A stretch of 64,000 bases of DNA, from contig CAJJAK010000011.1 of the NCBI GenBank assembly GCA_905182165.1, positions 83,797-147,796 on the forward strand. The letters run 5' to 3'. Source of the DNA: an uncultured Paracoccaceae bacterium (GTDB taxonomy: Bacteria; Pseudomonadota; Alphaproteobacteria; Rhodobacterales; Rhodobacteraceae). The stretch's first letter is position 1. Each line of letters begins with the position of its first letter. Of the stretch, positions 1 to 10,034 are shown piece by piece. The notes below the pieces were generated by a model. It did no database searches, was not told the DNA's origin, and worked only from the letters and a program-made list of their open reading frames with translations. A program made the position numbers and the translations under genes.

Positions 1-10
1 TAATATCCAT
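1..10 (-). CDS. Possible 5' end of transketolase (partial, runs off the left edge)
   Basis: Only ten bases are visible. On the minus strand they read ATG GAT ATT A (Met-Asp-Ile), preceded by a G-rich stretch (GGGGGGAAC) that could serve as a ribosome binding site. In Rhodobacterales the gene divergent from the zapA locus is usually transketolase, whose product commonly starts Met-Asp-Ile/Leu. The identification therefore rests on gene order plus three codons. Confidence 0.35.
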
Positions 11-187
11 GTTCCCCCCAAAGAAACAAGTTGAGTCTATGATGTGTTAACATCTAGATGGCATAGGGTATAGTAGATCAAATCAAAAAATGTAAAGAAT
101 CTTAGTTTTTTTTGTGTTAACTTTTCCATTTTATTGTTTTGCACGCTAGCATAGGGATAAATTTCGATTCGCTAGGTAATAAAATAG

Positions 188-611
188 ATGGGTGAAAAAA
201 TAATGGATGATATTTTAGACTTTGAAATAAGAATTTCCACTTCAATGGATCGGATATTGAAAGTTCTTGAAAGGGCTGAAGCTTCCCCTTTATCTAGTAA
301 CAATCAATCTGATGAACTCTCGCATTTAGAAAAACTAATTGCCCAACTTGAATATGAAAAAACAGAAATGGCTACAGAATTAAAATCTACTTTGGAAAAG
401 GTAACATCTGTAGATGAAAATATTAAGAATCTTTCGGGCTCAATGGATAATGAAAGGCTGGAACATATTAATCAAATCGATAAAAAATCAAAAACTTAAT
501 TTAGAAATTGAATCTTTGAAAAGTTCTCGTCAAAGCCAAGTTGACGAAATGAATTCAATACTAGCTGATCTGGAGCCATTACTAAAAAATGCAGGAGAGA
601 CAAATGCCTAA
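188..611 (+). CDS. Small coiled-coil protein upstream of zapA (DUF4164-like), frameshifted
   Basis: A small acidic protein with long heptad-like helices (roughly residues 40-130) and no membrane segment. The first frame (188-499) ends soon after IDKKSKT. The next frame continues as QKLNLEIESLKSSRQ through to a stop at 609-611, so one base appears lost or gained in the A-rich stretch near 480-495. The rejoined product is about 140 residues. Its stop overlaps the zapA start, which implies one transcript. In Rhodobacterales this position holds a DUF4164-type coiled-coil protein; I infer a link to cell division only from the zapA neighbour. ATG codons at 188 and 203 are both possible starts. Confidence 0.6.
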
Positions 612-981
612 TATTATTATTACTGTTGGTGGCCGACAATTTGAAGTAGCTTGTCAAGATGGTGAAGAAAGCTTTTTGAAAGCAGCGGCAGAAGTCTTAG
701 ATGGCGAAGCACAATTATTGACAGATCAAGTTGGTAGATTGTCGGAGAGCAGAATGCTGTTGATGGCAGGATTAATGTTAGCGGACAAAACAGTTGTATT
801 GGAAGAAGCAGCAGGTTCGTCGAAAAGACAATTGGAGGACGCTCGAACTGCGGCAAGAGTTGCAGCTTCCACTCCCCCAGAACGTGTAGAAGTGGCTGTA
901 ATACCAGCAAAAATTATTGATACATTTGCAGAATTAGCAGCTAGGGCTGAGGCGTTGGCCGACAAAGCGGAAAAAAATTAA
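604..981 (+). CDS. zapA: Cell division protein ZapA
   Basis: ZapA is a small cytoplasmic protein that bundles FtsZ filaments at the division site. The 125-residue product starts MPNIIITVGGRQFEVACQDG, the typical ZapA beginning of a beta strand carrying GG(R/K)xFxV, and continues into a long alpha helix with LxESRMLLMAGLMLADK that forms the dimer/tetramer coiled coil. The ATG at 604 is preferred over an upstream in-frame ATG at 589 because GGAGA lies just upstream and the family begins at this motif. It overlaps the stop of the preceding coiled-coil gene. No 6S RNA is seen downstream; grxD follows in the opposite direction after 35 bases. Confidence 0.93.
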   Translation: MPNIIITVGGRQFEVACQDGEESFLKAAAEVLDGEAQLLTDQVGRLSESRMLLMAGLMLADKTVVLEEAAGSSKRQLEDARTAARVAASTPPERVEVAVIPAKIIDTFAELAARAEALADKAEKN

Positions 982-1016
982 AGATACATAAAAGATTAGC
1001 TGACTAGGATTAAAAC

Positions 1017-1382
1017 CTATTCAGAGTTGGATTCTCGAATTTTAGACGAAGCGTCTTTATCATAAGTCACCTCTTTGTCATCAAACAGAGTATCTAACTC
1101 ACCAGACATTGTCATTTCAGTTACTATATCGCAGCCACCAACAAACTCACCTTTAACATAGAGTTGCGGAATAGTAGGCCAATCAGAAAAGTCCTTAATT
1201 TCTTGACGAACTGCCTGATCTTCTAACACATTTACATCTTTAAATTCCACTCCCATGTAATTTAGAACACCGGCTATTCTTGAAGAGAAGCCGCATTGTG
1301 GCATGGAAGAAGTGCCTTTCATAAAAAGCACCACGTCATTTTCTGAGATATGTGATTGAATTTGAGTTGTTGCATCGGACAT
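1017..1382 (-). CDS. grxD: Monothiol glutaredoxin, Grx4 family
   Basis: Monothiol glutaredoxins bind and transfer [2Fe-2S] clusters, with glutathione as a ligand, and work together with BolA proteins in iron handling. The product has 121 residues, normal for the family. It shows [13 protein letters not shown] (active-site CGFS near residue 30), the WPTIPQLYV cis-proline segment and GGCDI further on, all standard glutathione-binding positions. The acidic/basic tail after about residue 100 is variable. The adjacent gene on the same strand encodes the usual BolA partner, and purL lies upstream of both, an order common in alphaproteobacteria. Confidence 0.95.
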   Translation of the reverse strand: MSDATTQIQSHISENDVVLFMKGTSSMPQCGFSSRIAGVLNYMGVEFKDVNVLEDQAVRQEIKDFSDWPTIPQLYVKGEFVGGCDIVTEMTMSGELDTLFDDKEVTYDKDASSKIRESNSE

Positions 1383-1495
1383 TTTTTTATCCCTAAGAAT
1401 TAGTATAATTTTGGGTTCTAATTTAAATATTTCTATATTTCTATATATCTAATATATTCTATTTTTGGTTACAAGTCTTTTAACTTTGTAAAATT

Positions 1496-1750
1496 TTAGA
1501 GATAGTTCGTGATTGGAACTTTGGTGGTTAAAGCAAGAGCGTGCAATTCACCATTTGCTCCATCCATTTTACCTTTCAGGGCAGAGTAAACTGCGCGTTG
1601 TTGATTTACTCTATTTTGTCCGCGAAAGCTTTCATCAATTACCTCAGCTGCATAATGATTTCCATCTCCTGCCAAGTCGGTAATTGTTACCTCTGCATCG
1701 GGAAAGCTTAATTTAATTAATGTTTGAATTTCTGTTGCTGTCATTGCCAC
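1496..1750 (-). CDS. BolA-family protein
   Basis: BolA/IbaG proteins form heterodimers with CGFS glutaredoxins and take part in iron-sulfur trafficking. The 84-residue product contains the class II KH-like fold with the conserved G-x-x-F-x-G-x-x-R...H-R/Q-x-V-x-x-x-L pattern (FRGQNRVNQQRAVYSAL) and the C-terminal HALALTTKVP signature. A GTG at 1750 is taken as the start because AAGGA lies eight or nine bases upstream; the ATG two codons later (1744) is too far from it. It sits between purL and grxD on the same strand, which supports a functional pair with grxD. Confidence 0.93.
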   Translation of the reverse strand: MAMTATEIQTLIKLSFPDAEVTITDLAGDGNHYAAEVIDESFRGQNRVNQQRAVYSALKGKMDGANGELHALALTTKVPITNYL

Positions 1751-1801
1751 TTGATATATCCTTTATTCATAACTGAGTTAGTGATCTTATAATTTATTTG
1801 A

Positions 1802-3955
1802 TCACATAAGGGCTTGCTCTAAACTATTTAAGTGCGTGGATCTTAATTCATCGCACTCTATCGAGTATTTACCAAATTTTATTAAGCTGCCTGCAAAGCT
1901 TCCTATTATTCTAGCGTCTACATTAGCTAATTTTGCCTTATTACACAACATCATTGCTTCAGTTGTAGCCATTGAAAGCAAGTACCTTCCTTGTTCTTCT
2001 CCAAAATACCAAGGTATTTCTTGGTCTTCAATACTAACGCCAAGGTTTGCTTCTAGAGCCATTTTAAAAGCGCCCAAGGCTACTCCTCCATGCCCTAGAT
2101 CCTTACAGGCATTAATCAAATCAAGATTGTTTAATACAAAATTTCCATTAATTTTCTCTTTCTTAAGGTCTGTAAATGGTGGCTTTCCCACGGTTTCCTG
2201 ATACATTTCATTCATTAATGCTGATTGATCAAGATGTTTACCTGGTCCACCTATTAATACAAGAATGTCACTTGAATGGGCAGGGCCTTCTATCATCTTT
2301 CCAAGGTCATTTATTAAACCAACAGCACCAATGGTAGGAGTTGGTAAAATTGGCTCTCCATCTGTCTCGTTATATAATGAAACATTCCCAGATACGATAG
2401 GCATGTCCAAGGCTTTCACAGCTACTCCGATACCTTTGATTGCACCAACAAATTGGCCCATAATTTCTGGTTTTTCAGGATTCCCAAAATTCAAGTTATC
2501 TGTTGTGGCTAATGGGATGGAACCTACAGATATCAGATTTCTATATGCTTCTGCAACGGCTTGCTTTCCACCTTCAAAAGGATCTGCCTTGCAATACCTA
2601 GGATTTACGTGGGCTGTAAAAGCCAATGCTTTTGTAGTTCCATGAACCCTTACAACTGCAGCATCTGAACCTGGTCTAACAAGCGTGTCTGCCATTACTT
2701 GACTATCATATTGTTCGTAAACCCACTGTTTTGCAGCATAATTGGGACTAGTAATTAATTTTTTAAGGCCGTCGATTGGATCAATTTGTGGAACGTCGCT
2801 TAAGTCTACCTTAGTAACTGTTTCCACCCATGGCCTGTCATACTCAGGTGCAGTCCCAGATAGGGCTTTCAATGGAAGGTCAGCTTTGAGTTCCCCGTCC
2901 ATAAAAATAATAAACCGATCTTCAGAAATAGTTTTGCCAACTATCGAAAAGTCCAAGTCCCATTTTTCAAAAACAGCTTTAGCTACTTTCTCAAGTTTTG
3001 GATTCAATACCATCAACATACGTTCTTGAGATTCTGATAACATCATTTCATACGCTGTCATGTTAAGCTCTCTGGTAGGAACTTTTTCTAAGTCAAGCTG
3101 TATGCCTAGGTTTCCTTTGTCTCCCATTTCCACCGCTGAACAAGTCAAGCCAGCCGCACCCATGTCTTGAATGGAAATTACAGCACCAGTTGCCATAAGT
3201 TCTAAGGTTGCTTCCATCAGCCTTTTTTCTGTAAACGGATCACCCACCTGAACAGTTGGGCGTTTTTCTTCTATGGTCTCATCAAATTCTGCACTGGCCA
3301 TTGTGGCACCACCGACACCATCTCGACCAGTTTTTGCGCCCAAATACACGACAGGCATTCCGATACCAGATGCTGCTGAGTAAAATATTTTATCAGTTTC
3401 TACTAAACCTGCAGCAAAGGCATTAACCAGACAATTGCCATTGTACGACTTATCGAATCTTAATTCGCCACCAATGTTCGGCACCCCAAAGCTGTTTCCA
3501 TATCCACCAATACCAGCAACCACACCTGAAACTAAAGATTTCGTTTTTGGGTGAGAGATCTCCCCAAAAGAAAGTGAGTTCATCGCTGCAATTGGCCTTG
3601 CTCCCATTGTGAAAACGTCACGTAAGATTCCACCCATACCGGTTGCTGCGCCTTGGTATGGTTCAATATAGGATGGATGATTATGGCTTTCCATTTTAAA
3701 AACAACTGCTTGGCCATCGCCAATGTCAACTATTCCAGCATTTTCACCTGGTCCACAAATTACGTTTTTTCCAGTAGTGGGAAGAGTTCTAAGCCATTTT
3801 TTGGATGATTTATACGAACAATGCTCATTCCACATTGCTGAAAATATTCCTAGTTCAGTTATAGTGGGTTCCTTCAAATTTAAGATAAGTTGATATTCGC
3901 TCTTATTGAGTCCATGTTTAGCTATTAATTCGTCAGAGATGGCGGGATCACCCAT
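1802..3955 (-). CDS. purL: Phosphoribosylformylglycinamidine synthase subunit PurL
   Basis: PurL is the synthetase subunit of FGAM synthase (fourth step of de novo purine synthesis), converting FGAR, ATP and PurQ-derived ammonia to FGAM. At 717 residues it is the short type that works with separate PurS and PurQ. Visible signatures are [15 protein letters not shown] near the N terminus, the nucleotide-binding [36 protein letters not shown] and the Ca-type AIRS repeat ending in NVSLYNET and [11 protein letters not shown]. The frame is intact across 2.1 kb, which is notable in this window. No strong ribosome binding site is visible before the ATG. Confidence 0.97.
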   Translation of the reverse strand: MGDPAISDELIAKHGLNKSEYQLILNLKEPTITELGIFSAMWNEHCSYKSSKKWLRTLPTTGKNVICGPGENAGIVDIGDGQAVVFKMESHNHPSYIEPYQGAATGMGGILRDVFTMGARPIAAMNSLSFGEISHPKTKSLVSGVVAGIGGYGNSFGVPNIGGELRFDKSYNGNCLVNAFAAGLVETDKIFYSAASGIGMPVVYLGAKTGRDGVGGATMASAEFDETIEEKRPTVQVGDPFTEKRLMEATLELMATGAVISIQDMGAAGLTCSAVEMGDKGNLGIQLDLEKVPTRELNMTAYEMMLSESQERMLMVLNPKLEKVAKAVFEKWDLDFSIVGKTISEDRFIIFMDGELKADLPLKALSGTAPEYDRPWVETVTKVDLSDVPQIDPIDGLKKLITSPNYAAKQWVYEQYDSQVMADTLVRPGSDAAVVRVHGTTKALAFTAHVNPRYCKADPFEGGKQAVAEAYRNLISVGSIPLATTDNLNFGNPEKPEIMGQFVGAIKGIGVAVKALDMPIVSGNVSLYNETDGEPILPTPTIGAVGLINDLGKMIEGPAHSSDILVLIGGPGKHLDQSALMNEMYQETVGKPPFTDLKKEKINGNFVLNNLDLINACKDLGHGGVALGAFKMALEANLGVSIEDQEIPWYFGEEQGRYLLSMATTEAMMLCNKAKLANVDARIIGSFAGSLIKFGKYSIECDELRSTHLNSLEQALM

Positions 3956-4049
3956 ATTTAAATTTCCGTTTTTGATTTTATAAACTTAATTATAATTATA
4001 GTGTTGAGTAAGATTAATTTAATTGGTAGTTATATTTTATAAATTAAAT

Positions 4050-4077
4050 TAAAAAAAAGGCCGAGCAGTGCTCGGCC
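4050..4077 (-). terminator. Rho-independent terminator, minus strand
   Basis: A perfect GGCCGAG/CTCGGCC stem (4059-4065 with 4071-4077) closes a five-base loop. Read on the minus strand the stem is followed directly by a run of T residues (A run at 4050-4058 on the plus strand). It lies about 120 bases past the LysR stop codon and before purL, so it most likely ends the LysR transcript. Confidence 0.8.
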
Positions 4078-4168
4078 AAGTTTAATAGGGAGGTAAATTT
4101 GAAGACAACTTGTCTTTCTCCTATTGAATATTTTTTTTTGAAAAGATTTTCAACAGATTTGATTGCAT

Positions 4169-4197
4169 ATTCGGTATGCAAAAATTGCATACCGAAT
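4169..4197. repeat. 11-bp inverted repeat overlapping the LysR stop codon
   Basis: ATTCGGTATGC (4169-4179) and its exact complement GCATACCGAAT (4187-4197) are separated by seven bases. The right arm reaches into the LysR stop codon. No T run follows on either strand, so a simple intrinsic terminator is unlikely; it may stabilise the mRNA end or be a protein-binding site. Confidence 0.6.
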
Positions 4198-5091
4198 TAT
4201 TTCTTTTGTCTTTTTCTAAAAGCTACTACTTCATCCACAACAAAGTCTCGAAAAGCTGTAACTCTTTTTGAGTGTCGTAGCTCCTCTGGATACGCTAAGT
4301 AAACTGGAACTTCACTAGATTTTATTTCTGGTAACACACGCTTAATATTTGAAAAATCATCTTCAACATAATCTGGCAAAACCCCAATGCCAAGATTGTG
4401 AATAACACTTTGTAACACCCCAAAATAGTTATTTACGGTGAGGTGACTTTCATGTTCTGATGCAAAAAGTTTTCGAGTTAATTCTAATCCAGCGTTAGTT
4501 TGTGGAGTGTCCATATTTTGGCTAATGATTCTATGGTGTGCCAATTCATTTAAATTCTGTGGCGTTCCGTTTTTTTGTAAGTAATCATTTGAGCCAAATA
4601 ATCGCATTGTCACTGACATTAACCTTCGTCTAACCAAATCTGCTTGGCTTGGTTCTTTCATCCTAATCGCCACATCAGCTTGTCTCATGGGTAAATCTAA
4701 AACTCTTTCCTCCAACATGAGATCAATTTTTAAGTTTGGATAAATTTCATATAACCTTGACAGTCTTGGAGCGAGCCATAGCGTTCCAAATGCGGTTGTG
4801 GTTGTTACTTTTAATTCACCAAAACACTTCATCTTCGCTATCCCTAATTCTTGCTGAAGCTGCTTCAATCTCTTTACTTATTACAGCAGTTGTATCTAGT
4901 AATAACTCTCCCTGTTCAGTTAATATTAATCCTCGAGCGTGGCGGTGAAATAATATGGTATCAAGGCTTTCTTCTAACGCGGTTATTTGCCTGCTAACCG
5001 CCGATTGGCTTAAATGAAGTACTTCTCCAGCACGAGTCAAGCTGCCTGCTTCTGCTACTGCAAAGAATACGCGTAGTTTATCCCAATCCAT
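4197..5091 (-). CDS. LysR-family transcriptional regulator, frameshifted
   Basis: The N-terminal 90 residues are a textbook LysR winged helix-turn-helix: MDWDKLRVFFAVAEAGSLTRAG, then LHLSQSAVSRQITALEE and LFHRHARGLILTEQGE. The effector-binding half continues in another frame from about 4825 down (GELKVTTTTAFGTLWLAPRL ... QADVAIRM ... YLAYPEELRHSKRVTAF). One base is therefore gained or lost near 4816-4830, probably a sequencing error, since both halves are well conserved and together give a normal length of about 297 residues. It is divergent from the indolepyruvate oxidoreductase gene and, as is usual for LysR regulators, may control it. Confidence 0.88.
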
Positions 5092-5152
5092 TATTTGTTT
5101 AAATCAACTATAACTCTTCTGAAATCTAAAGTGCATATAATATTTTTATTTT

Positions 5153-5166
5153 ATACTATTTAGTAT
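5153..5166. promoter_or_regulatory. Candidate LysR-type operator between lysR and the IOR gene
   Basis: ATACTA TT TAGTAT is a perfect 14-bp dyad in the 144-bp divergent intergenic region. LysR regulators usually bind AT-rich interrupted dyads of the T-N11-A kind in just this position. The assignment is an inference from location and symmetry. Confidence 0.35.
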
Positions 5167-5235
5167 TTTTTTTTATTTTATTCAATTATATTAAGTTTAT
5201 TAAATATATTAATATGTACTTTGGGTGATTATTTT

Positions 5236-8200
5236 ATGGAATTGAATGATGTTTCTCTAAAAGATAAATATAATTTGGATAAAAACCAGATTTTATTAAA
5301 TGGAACGCAAGCGCTCGTAAGATTAATGCTCATGCAAAAAGAACGTGACAAGTCTAATGGGCAAAATACGGCTGGGTTGGTTACAGGTTACAGAGGATCT
5401 CCGATGGGATCTGTCGACTTTCAAATGCAAATTGCTGAAAAAGAACTTTCTGATAGTGATATAATATTTCAACTTGGACTAAATGAAGATTTAGCTGCAA
5501 CTGCACTATGGGGTGCTCAACAGTCCGAATTAAGAGGAGAGGGCACGTTTGATGGTGTTTTTGGATTATGGTATGGAAAAGGTCCTGGGGTAGATCGTTC
5601 AGGGGATGTGATGCGGCATGCAAATATGTCTGGGACTTCAAAATTAGGTGGTGTCTTAATGGCTATGGGCGATGATCACACTGGAGAAAGCTCAACTACC
5701 TTACATCAATCAGATTTTGCGCTGATAGACGCCATGATGCCAATTCTATCCCCTGCTGGGGTACAGGAAATTTTGGATTTTGGTCTTCTTGGTATTGCTA
5801 TGTCTAGATTTGCGGGTGTTTGGGTGGGGTTAAAATGTATTAAAGATACTATTGAGGTAACTTCGGTCGTTGATGCTGACCCCAAAAGATTGAATATCTC
5901 TTATCCAGAGTTGGAAGAGCCAGAAGGTGGCTTGAATATTAGATTAGTTGATCTCCCCGTTACACAAGAAGAAAGATTGCATAATTTTAAAAAACTAGCT
6001 GCAGAAAAATTTGCTCGAAAAAATGGCCTTGATAGACATATTCATGGTAAATCAAATGCCAAGATAGGCTTTGTAGCGGCGGGGAAAAATTGGCTAGATT
6101 TGGCACATGCAAAGATGTGTTAAGTTTGCTAGCGCATTAGATAGATTGGGTGTGAAAACTGGATAAGATTGGAATGGTTTGGCCACTTGACGTTGATAGC
6201 TTTGAGGAGTGGGCTGAAGGACTTGATTTAATTATTGTCGTAGAAGAGAAGCGTAAAATTCTCGAACCTCAAATAAAAGAAGTATTATTTAATAAAGTTA
6301 AAAGATGTCGAGTTCTTGGCCATAAGGATGCTGAAGGTAAGGTTCTCTTTCCTACGCAGTACGCGATTGAACCAATTATGATTGCACAAAATTTAGGAAA
6401 AATTCTATGTGATGAAGGCAAAGTGACAGATAAAATTTCTTCTGCATTGAAAGTCTTAGATGAGGCATCTAAATCTGATAATGCTCCTGAGTTGGCAACT
6501 AGAACGCCCTATTTTTGTTCTGGATGCCCACATAATACATCCACAAAAATTCCTGAAGGATCTCGAGCATATGCAGGGATAGGGTGTCATTATATGGTGC
6601 AATGGATGGATAGGGACACGTTAGGCTATACTCATATGGGGGGAGAAGGCGCTAATTGGATTGGTGAGGCACCGTTTTCAAACCGTGCTCATGTGTTTCA
6701 GAATTTAGGAGATGGTACGTACAACCATTCTGGTATCCAAGCTATTAGAGCAGCAATTTCTGCGGAAACGACAATAACTTATAAGGTTTTATTTAATGAC
6801 GCTGTGGCAATGACGGGCGGACAAGGGAATGACGGAGGATTGGACGCATATAAGATTGTAAATGAGTTAAGTGCCATAGGTGTGAAAAATTTAGCTGTGG
6901 TTTATGATGAAAAAGAAGAAATAAACTTTAAATTATTTCCCAATCCAACTTAGAAGTTGATGAAAGAAATGAATTATTAAATATAGAAAATAAATATAAA
7001 AATCTAAGTGGTGTTTCTGCAATTGTTTATGTTCAAACATGTGCGGCAGAAAAAAGAAGAAGAAGAAAAAGGGGGTTATTCCCTGATCCTGACAAAAGAG
7101 TATTTATTAATTCAGATGTTTGCGAAGGGTGTGGCGATTGTGGGGTGCAATCAAACTGTGTGGCCATTGTTCCAATTGATACCGAATTTGGTAAAAAAAG
7201 GGCTATTGATCAATCCTCTTGTAACAAAGACTTCTCTTGTATCAAAGGTTTTTGCCCATCATTTATTACTCTTAAAGGCGCAAAATTAAAAAAAGAAAGT
7301 ATAGGTAACTTGATCATACCAAGGTTACCTGATCCTCATTTACCTAACAATACATGGCACCTATAACATTATCATTACCGGTGTAGGGGGTACTGGAGTT
7401 GTTACAATTGGTGCTGTTCTGGCTATGGCAGCACAGATCGATGGCAAGGGTGCAGGCATGATGGAAATGGCTGGATTGGCTCAAAAGGGTGGTGCTGTGC
7501 ATATTCATTGCCGATTGGGACTCAAACCAGAAGATATAAGCGCTATTCGTGTAGCGACTTCGGAAGCTGATGCCATTATCGGAGGAGATTTGGTTACCAC
7601 TGCAGGGTCTAGAACCCTAAGTTTGATGCAAAATGGAAGAACTAAAGCGGTTGTTAATGGGCACGAAACCATTACTGGTGAATTTACCCGCGATGCTGAT
7701 TTTTCAATCCCATCTGATCAATTATTGTTAGCGATTGAGGCTAAGATAGGAAATAATAATGTTAAGTTTCATAATTTTTCTGAGTTAAGTAAAAAAATGC
7801 TAGGTGATAGCATTTATGCTAATATCATGATTTTAGGAGCCGCTTGGCAAAACGGAATGGTTCCTTTGACTAAGGCTGCTGTTAATAGAGCTATTGAGCT
7901 AAATGGCACTAATGTGGCAAATAATATAAAAGCGTTTGAGTTGGGGCGGTGGGTTATTAGTGATCCAGAAATAGCAATGAAACTAAATGTTGATCAGAAA
8001 ACAACCTTGCCAGTATCTATAAAGGAGAGGATTGATCTTTTCTGTAATCATATTGAACTTTATCAGAATAAGGATTTAGCTCGTAAGTTTAAAAATTCTA
8101 TAACTGAAATTATCGATGAGGATATTAAAGAAATATGTTTAGTTTCTTATCATAAGTTGTTGACTTATAAAGATGAATATGAGGTAGCAAGATTGCATTC

Positions 8201-8642
8201 TAGCGTAATTAAGGATAAGATAAGTTCTCAGTTTTCTGAATTCAAAAAAATAACTTTTCATTTAGCTCCACCGCTTATTAGCAAGATTGGTCAGGATGGA
8301 AGACCTATCAAAAGAGAGTTTGGGCAATGGATTCTAGTATTATTTAAAATGTTAGCTTCTCTCAAGTTTTTGAGAAACACAGCATTTGATCCTTTTGGAT
8401 ATAGTAATGACCGAAAGCTTGAGCGTTCGTTAATTGTTAAATTTGAACAGGATATGAAAGATTTCTTATTTGATCTAAATGGAACTAATAAAAGCTTGAT
8501 CAAAGAACTTTTAACGTTACCTCAAAATGTGAAAGGTTTTGGTCCTGTAAAAGAAACCGCTATAAAAGCTGTGCTGCGACGTAGAAAAGAATTAATAATT
8601 GAGATTAGAAATAACTCTATAATAAAGGTAGCTGCTGAGTAA
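5236..8642 (+). CDS. Indolepyruvate:ferredoxin oxidoreductase, fused IorAB type, three frameshifts
   Basis: Oxidises aryl pyruvates such as indolepyruvate to acyl-CoA with reduction of ferredoxin, in aromatic amino-acid breakdown. The rejoined product is about 1,135 residues, the usual size of the fused alphaproteobacterial form. In order it shows the pyrimidine-binding domain (TGYRGSPMGSVD, GLNEDLAATALWG), the ThDP domain (YFCSGCPHNTSTK, GIGCHYMVQWMD, MGGEGANWIG), a cysteine-rich 4Fe-4S stretch (VCEGCGDCGVQSNC ... CIKGFCPS) and the gamma-type domain (GVGGTGVVTIGAVLAMAA ... GLAQKGGAVHIH). Frame changes fall near 6115-6175, 6940-6955 and 7350-7370. ATG 5236 is preferred over the upstream TTG at 5221. 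A LysR gene is divergent. Confidence 0.92.
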
Positions 8643-8665
8643 TCATTTTTTCTTAATAAAAAAAG

Positions 8666-8869
8666 TCAAAAAATCATACTTTTACCCATTTTAAGTAATT
8701 GATGCCCTTGCTCATTACAAAAGTGAGGAATATCTATAATGGACGCTGGATCATCTGCCAATACTAATAGTATTTTTCCAGAGTCTACTGATTTTAATCT
8801 TTTTCTTATTTTCAAGACTGGAAGTGGACATAATAAGCCAGTAGCATCAATTTCATTGTCATGTATCAT
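8666..8869 (-). CDS. TusA-family sulfurtransferase
   Basis: A 67-residue protein with the TusA/SirA fold: DATGLLCPLPVLKIRKRLK holds the CPxP motif whose cysteine carries persulfide sulfur, followed by LADDPASIIDIPHFCNEQGH, typical of the second half. Family members relay sulfur to tRNA thiolation, molybdenum cofactor or other sulfur pathways. It is convergent with the oxidoreductase gene and divergent from ccdA, so it may be a single-gene unit. Calling it tusA in the strict tRNA-modifying sense is not certain. Confidence 0.9.
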   Translation of the reverse strand: MIHDNEIDATGLLCPLPVLKIRKRLKSVDSGKILLVLADDPASIIDIPHFCNEQGHQLLKMGKSMIF

Positions 8870-8964
8870 GGCTAGGGAAATAAACCTGTTTTTTTTACTT
8901 GTCTACACTGTTTCGAGAGCGCAGATAACTAATAAGTTTTTTTTAATGTAATTTTTGGATAAAA

Positions 8965-9717
8965 ATGTTTGGTATAGATATAATTGATGCAAGTTTCCTG
9001 ACGTCCGTGATGATTTCATTTGCGGCTGGTATACTTAGTTTTCTCTCTCCATGCGTCTTACCTATTGTTCCCCCATACTTAGCCTACATGAGTGGAATTT
9101 CTATGAACCAGTTATCTTTAGGAAAACACAGGTTACTTGATACCTTTCTACCTGCTCTAATGTTTGTGATAGGCCTTTCAACAGTTTTTTTAATAATGGG
9201 TCTAGTTGCTTCGTCATTTGGTAATTTTTTTCTGATTAACCAACTTATAATGAATCGGATTTCTGGAATAGTTGTTATTATATTTTCAATTCATTTTTTA
9301 GGTATTTTTCGAATACCTATTTTAGAAAGAGATATTCGCTTTGAGGCGAGAAATGATTTTGGAAATGCGTTTGGTGCATACATATTGGGTTTAGCATTTG
9401 CCTTTGGCTGGACACCCTGTATTGGTCCGCAACTTGGCGCAATATTGGCATTAGCGGCCAGTGAGAATTCTGTACTGAGCGGGACATCGCTTTTAGTAGT
9501 TTATGCAATTGGATTAGGAGTTCCATTCCTTATTTCAGCTATTTTCATTTCTAGATCATTAAAGTTTATGAAAAAGATTAAAAACCATATGTTGATTATT
9601 GAGAAGGCAATGGGTGTTTTGCTATTAATAGTTGGCGTTTTATTGTTGACTGGTGGGTTTTCTAAGGTTTCGTTTTTTCTTTTAGAGTTAATGCCATTTT
9701 TGGGTAATATTGGGTGA
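8965..9717 (+). CDS. ccdA: Cytochrome c biogenesis protein CcdA
   Basis: CcdA is an inner-membrane protein that carries reducing equivalents from cytoplasmic thioredoxin to the periplasm for cytochrome c maturation. The 250-residue product has six hydrophobic segments. Its two active cysteines lie in LSFLSPCVLPIVPPYLAYMSG (about residue 30) and AFGWTPCIGPQLGAILALA (about residue 152), both in the PC(V/I)xP context diagnostic for CcdA. The frame is intact. A tusA-family gene is divergent. Confidence 0.96.
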   Translation: MFGIDIIDASFLTSVMISFAAGILSFLSPCVLPIVPPYLAYMSGISMNQLSLGKHRLLDTFLPALMFVIGLSTVFLIMGLVASSFGNFFLINQLIMNRISGIVVIIFSIHFLGIFRIPILERDIRFEARNDFGNAFGAYILGLAFAFGWTPCIGPQLGAILALAASENSVLSGTSLLVVYAIGLGVPFLISAIFISRSLKFMKKIKNHMLIIEKAMGVLLLIVGVLLLTGGFSKVSFFLLELMPFLGNIG

Positions 9718-9732
9718 GCTTAATTATGCTAT

Positions 9733-9948
9733 TCAAATAAACACCTCATAAAGGACATATAATCTTATTGCACCAGCCAGGCTGCACTTTTGTGCTCGAT
9801 CCAAATCTATCTTAGTTATTAGTTTGTTTATGGATATATTATTTTTGTGTGCAATATTACAAAATTGAATCCAAAAACTATCTTCTAAACTCAAGCTGGT
9901 TCTATGCCCATTAATTAGAACTGATCTCTTTTTTGGTCTCTGGTACAT
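9733..9948 (-). CDS. Ribbon-helix-helix domain protein (RHH_4 type)
   Basis: A 71-residue basic protein: RSVLINGHRTSLSLEDSFW forms the strand and first helix of the alphaproteobacterial RHH_4 family, and ISINKLITKID ... SLAGAIRLYVL the second helix and tail. Such proteins are presumed DNA-binding regulators; the target is unknown. In Rhodobacterales the gene is found next to fumC and sspB, as here. The upstream region has no clear ribosome binding site. Confidence 0.8.
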   Translation of the reverse strand: MYQRPKKRSVLINGHRTSLSLEDSFWIQFCNIAHKNNISINKLITKIDLDRAQKCSLAGAIRLYVLYEVFI

Positions 9949-10034
9949 AGTTATAAATTTATTTCTTTTTGCTGTGCCATGTGGAGTATAAAAATACTTA
10001 TTGTATTAAGTGACACAAATTATAATTAGTAATT

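Noticed and set aside
982..1016. 6S RNA after zapA
   Set aside because: Only 35 bases separate zapA from grxD, too short for 6S RNA, so it must be elsewhere.
5236..8642. Programmed frameshifting or gene splitting of the indolepyruvate oxidoreductase into separate subunits
   Set aside because: The breaks fall inside domains, and similar breaks occur in about half of all genes, so errors explain them.
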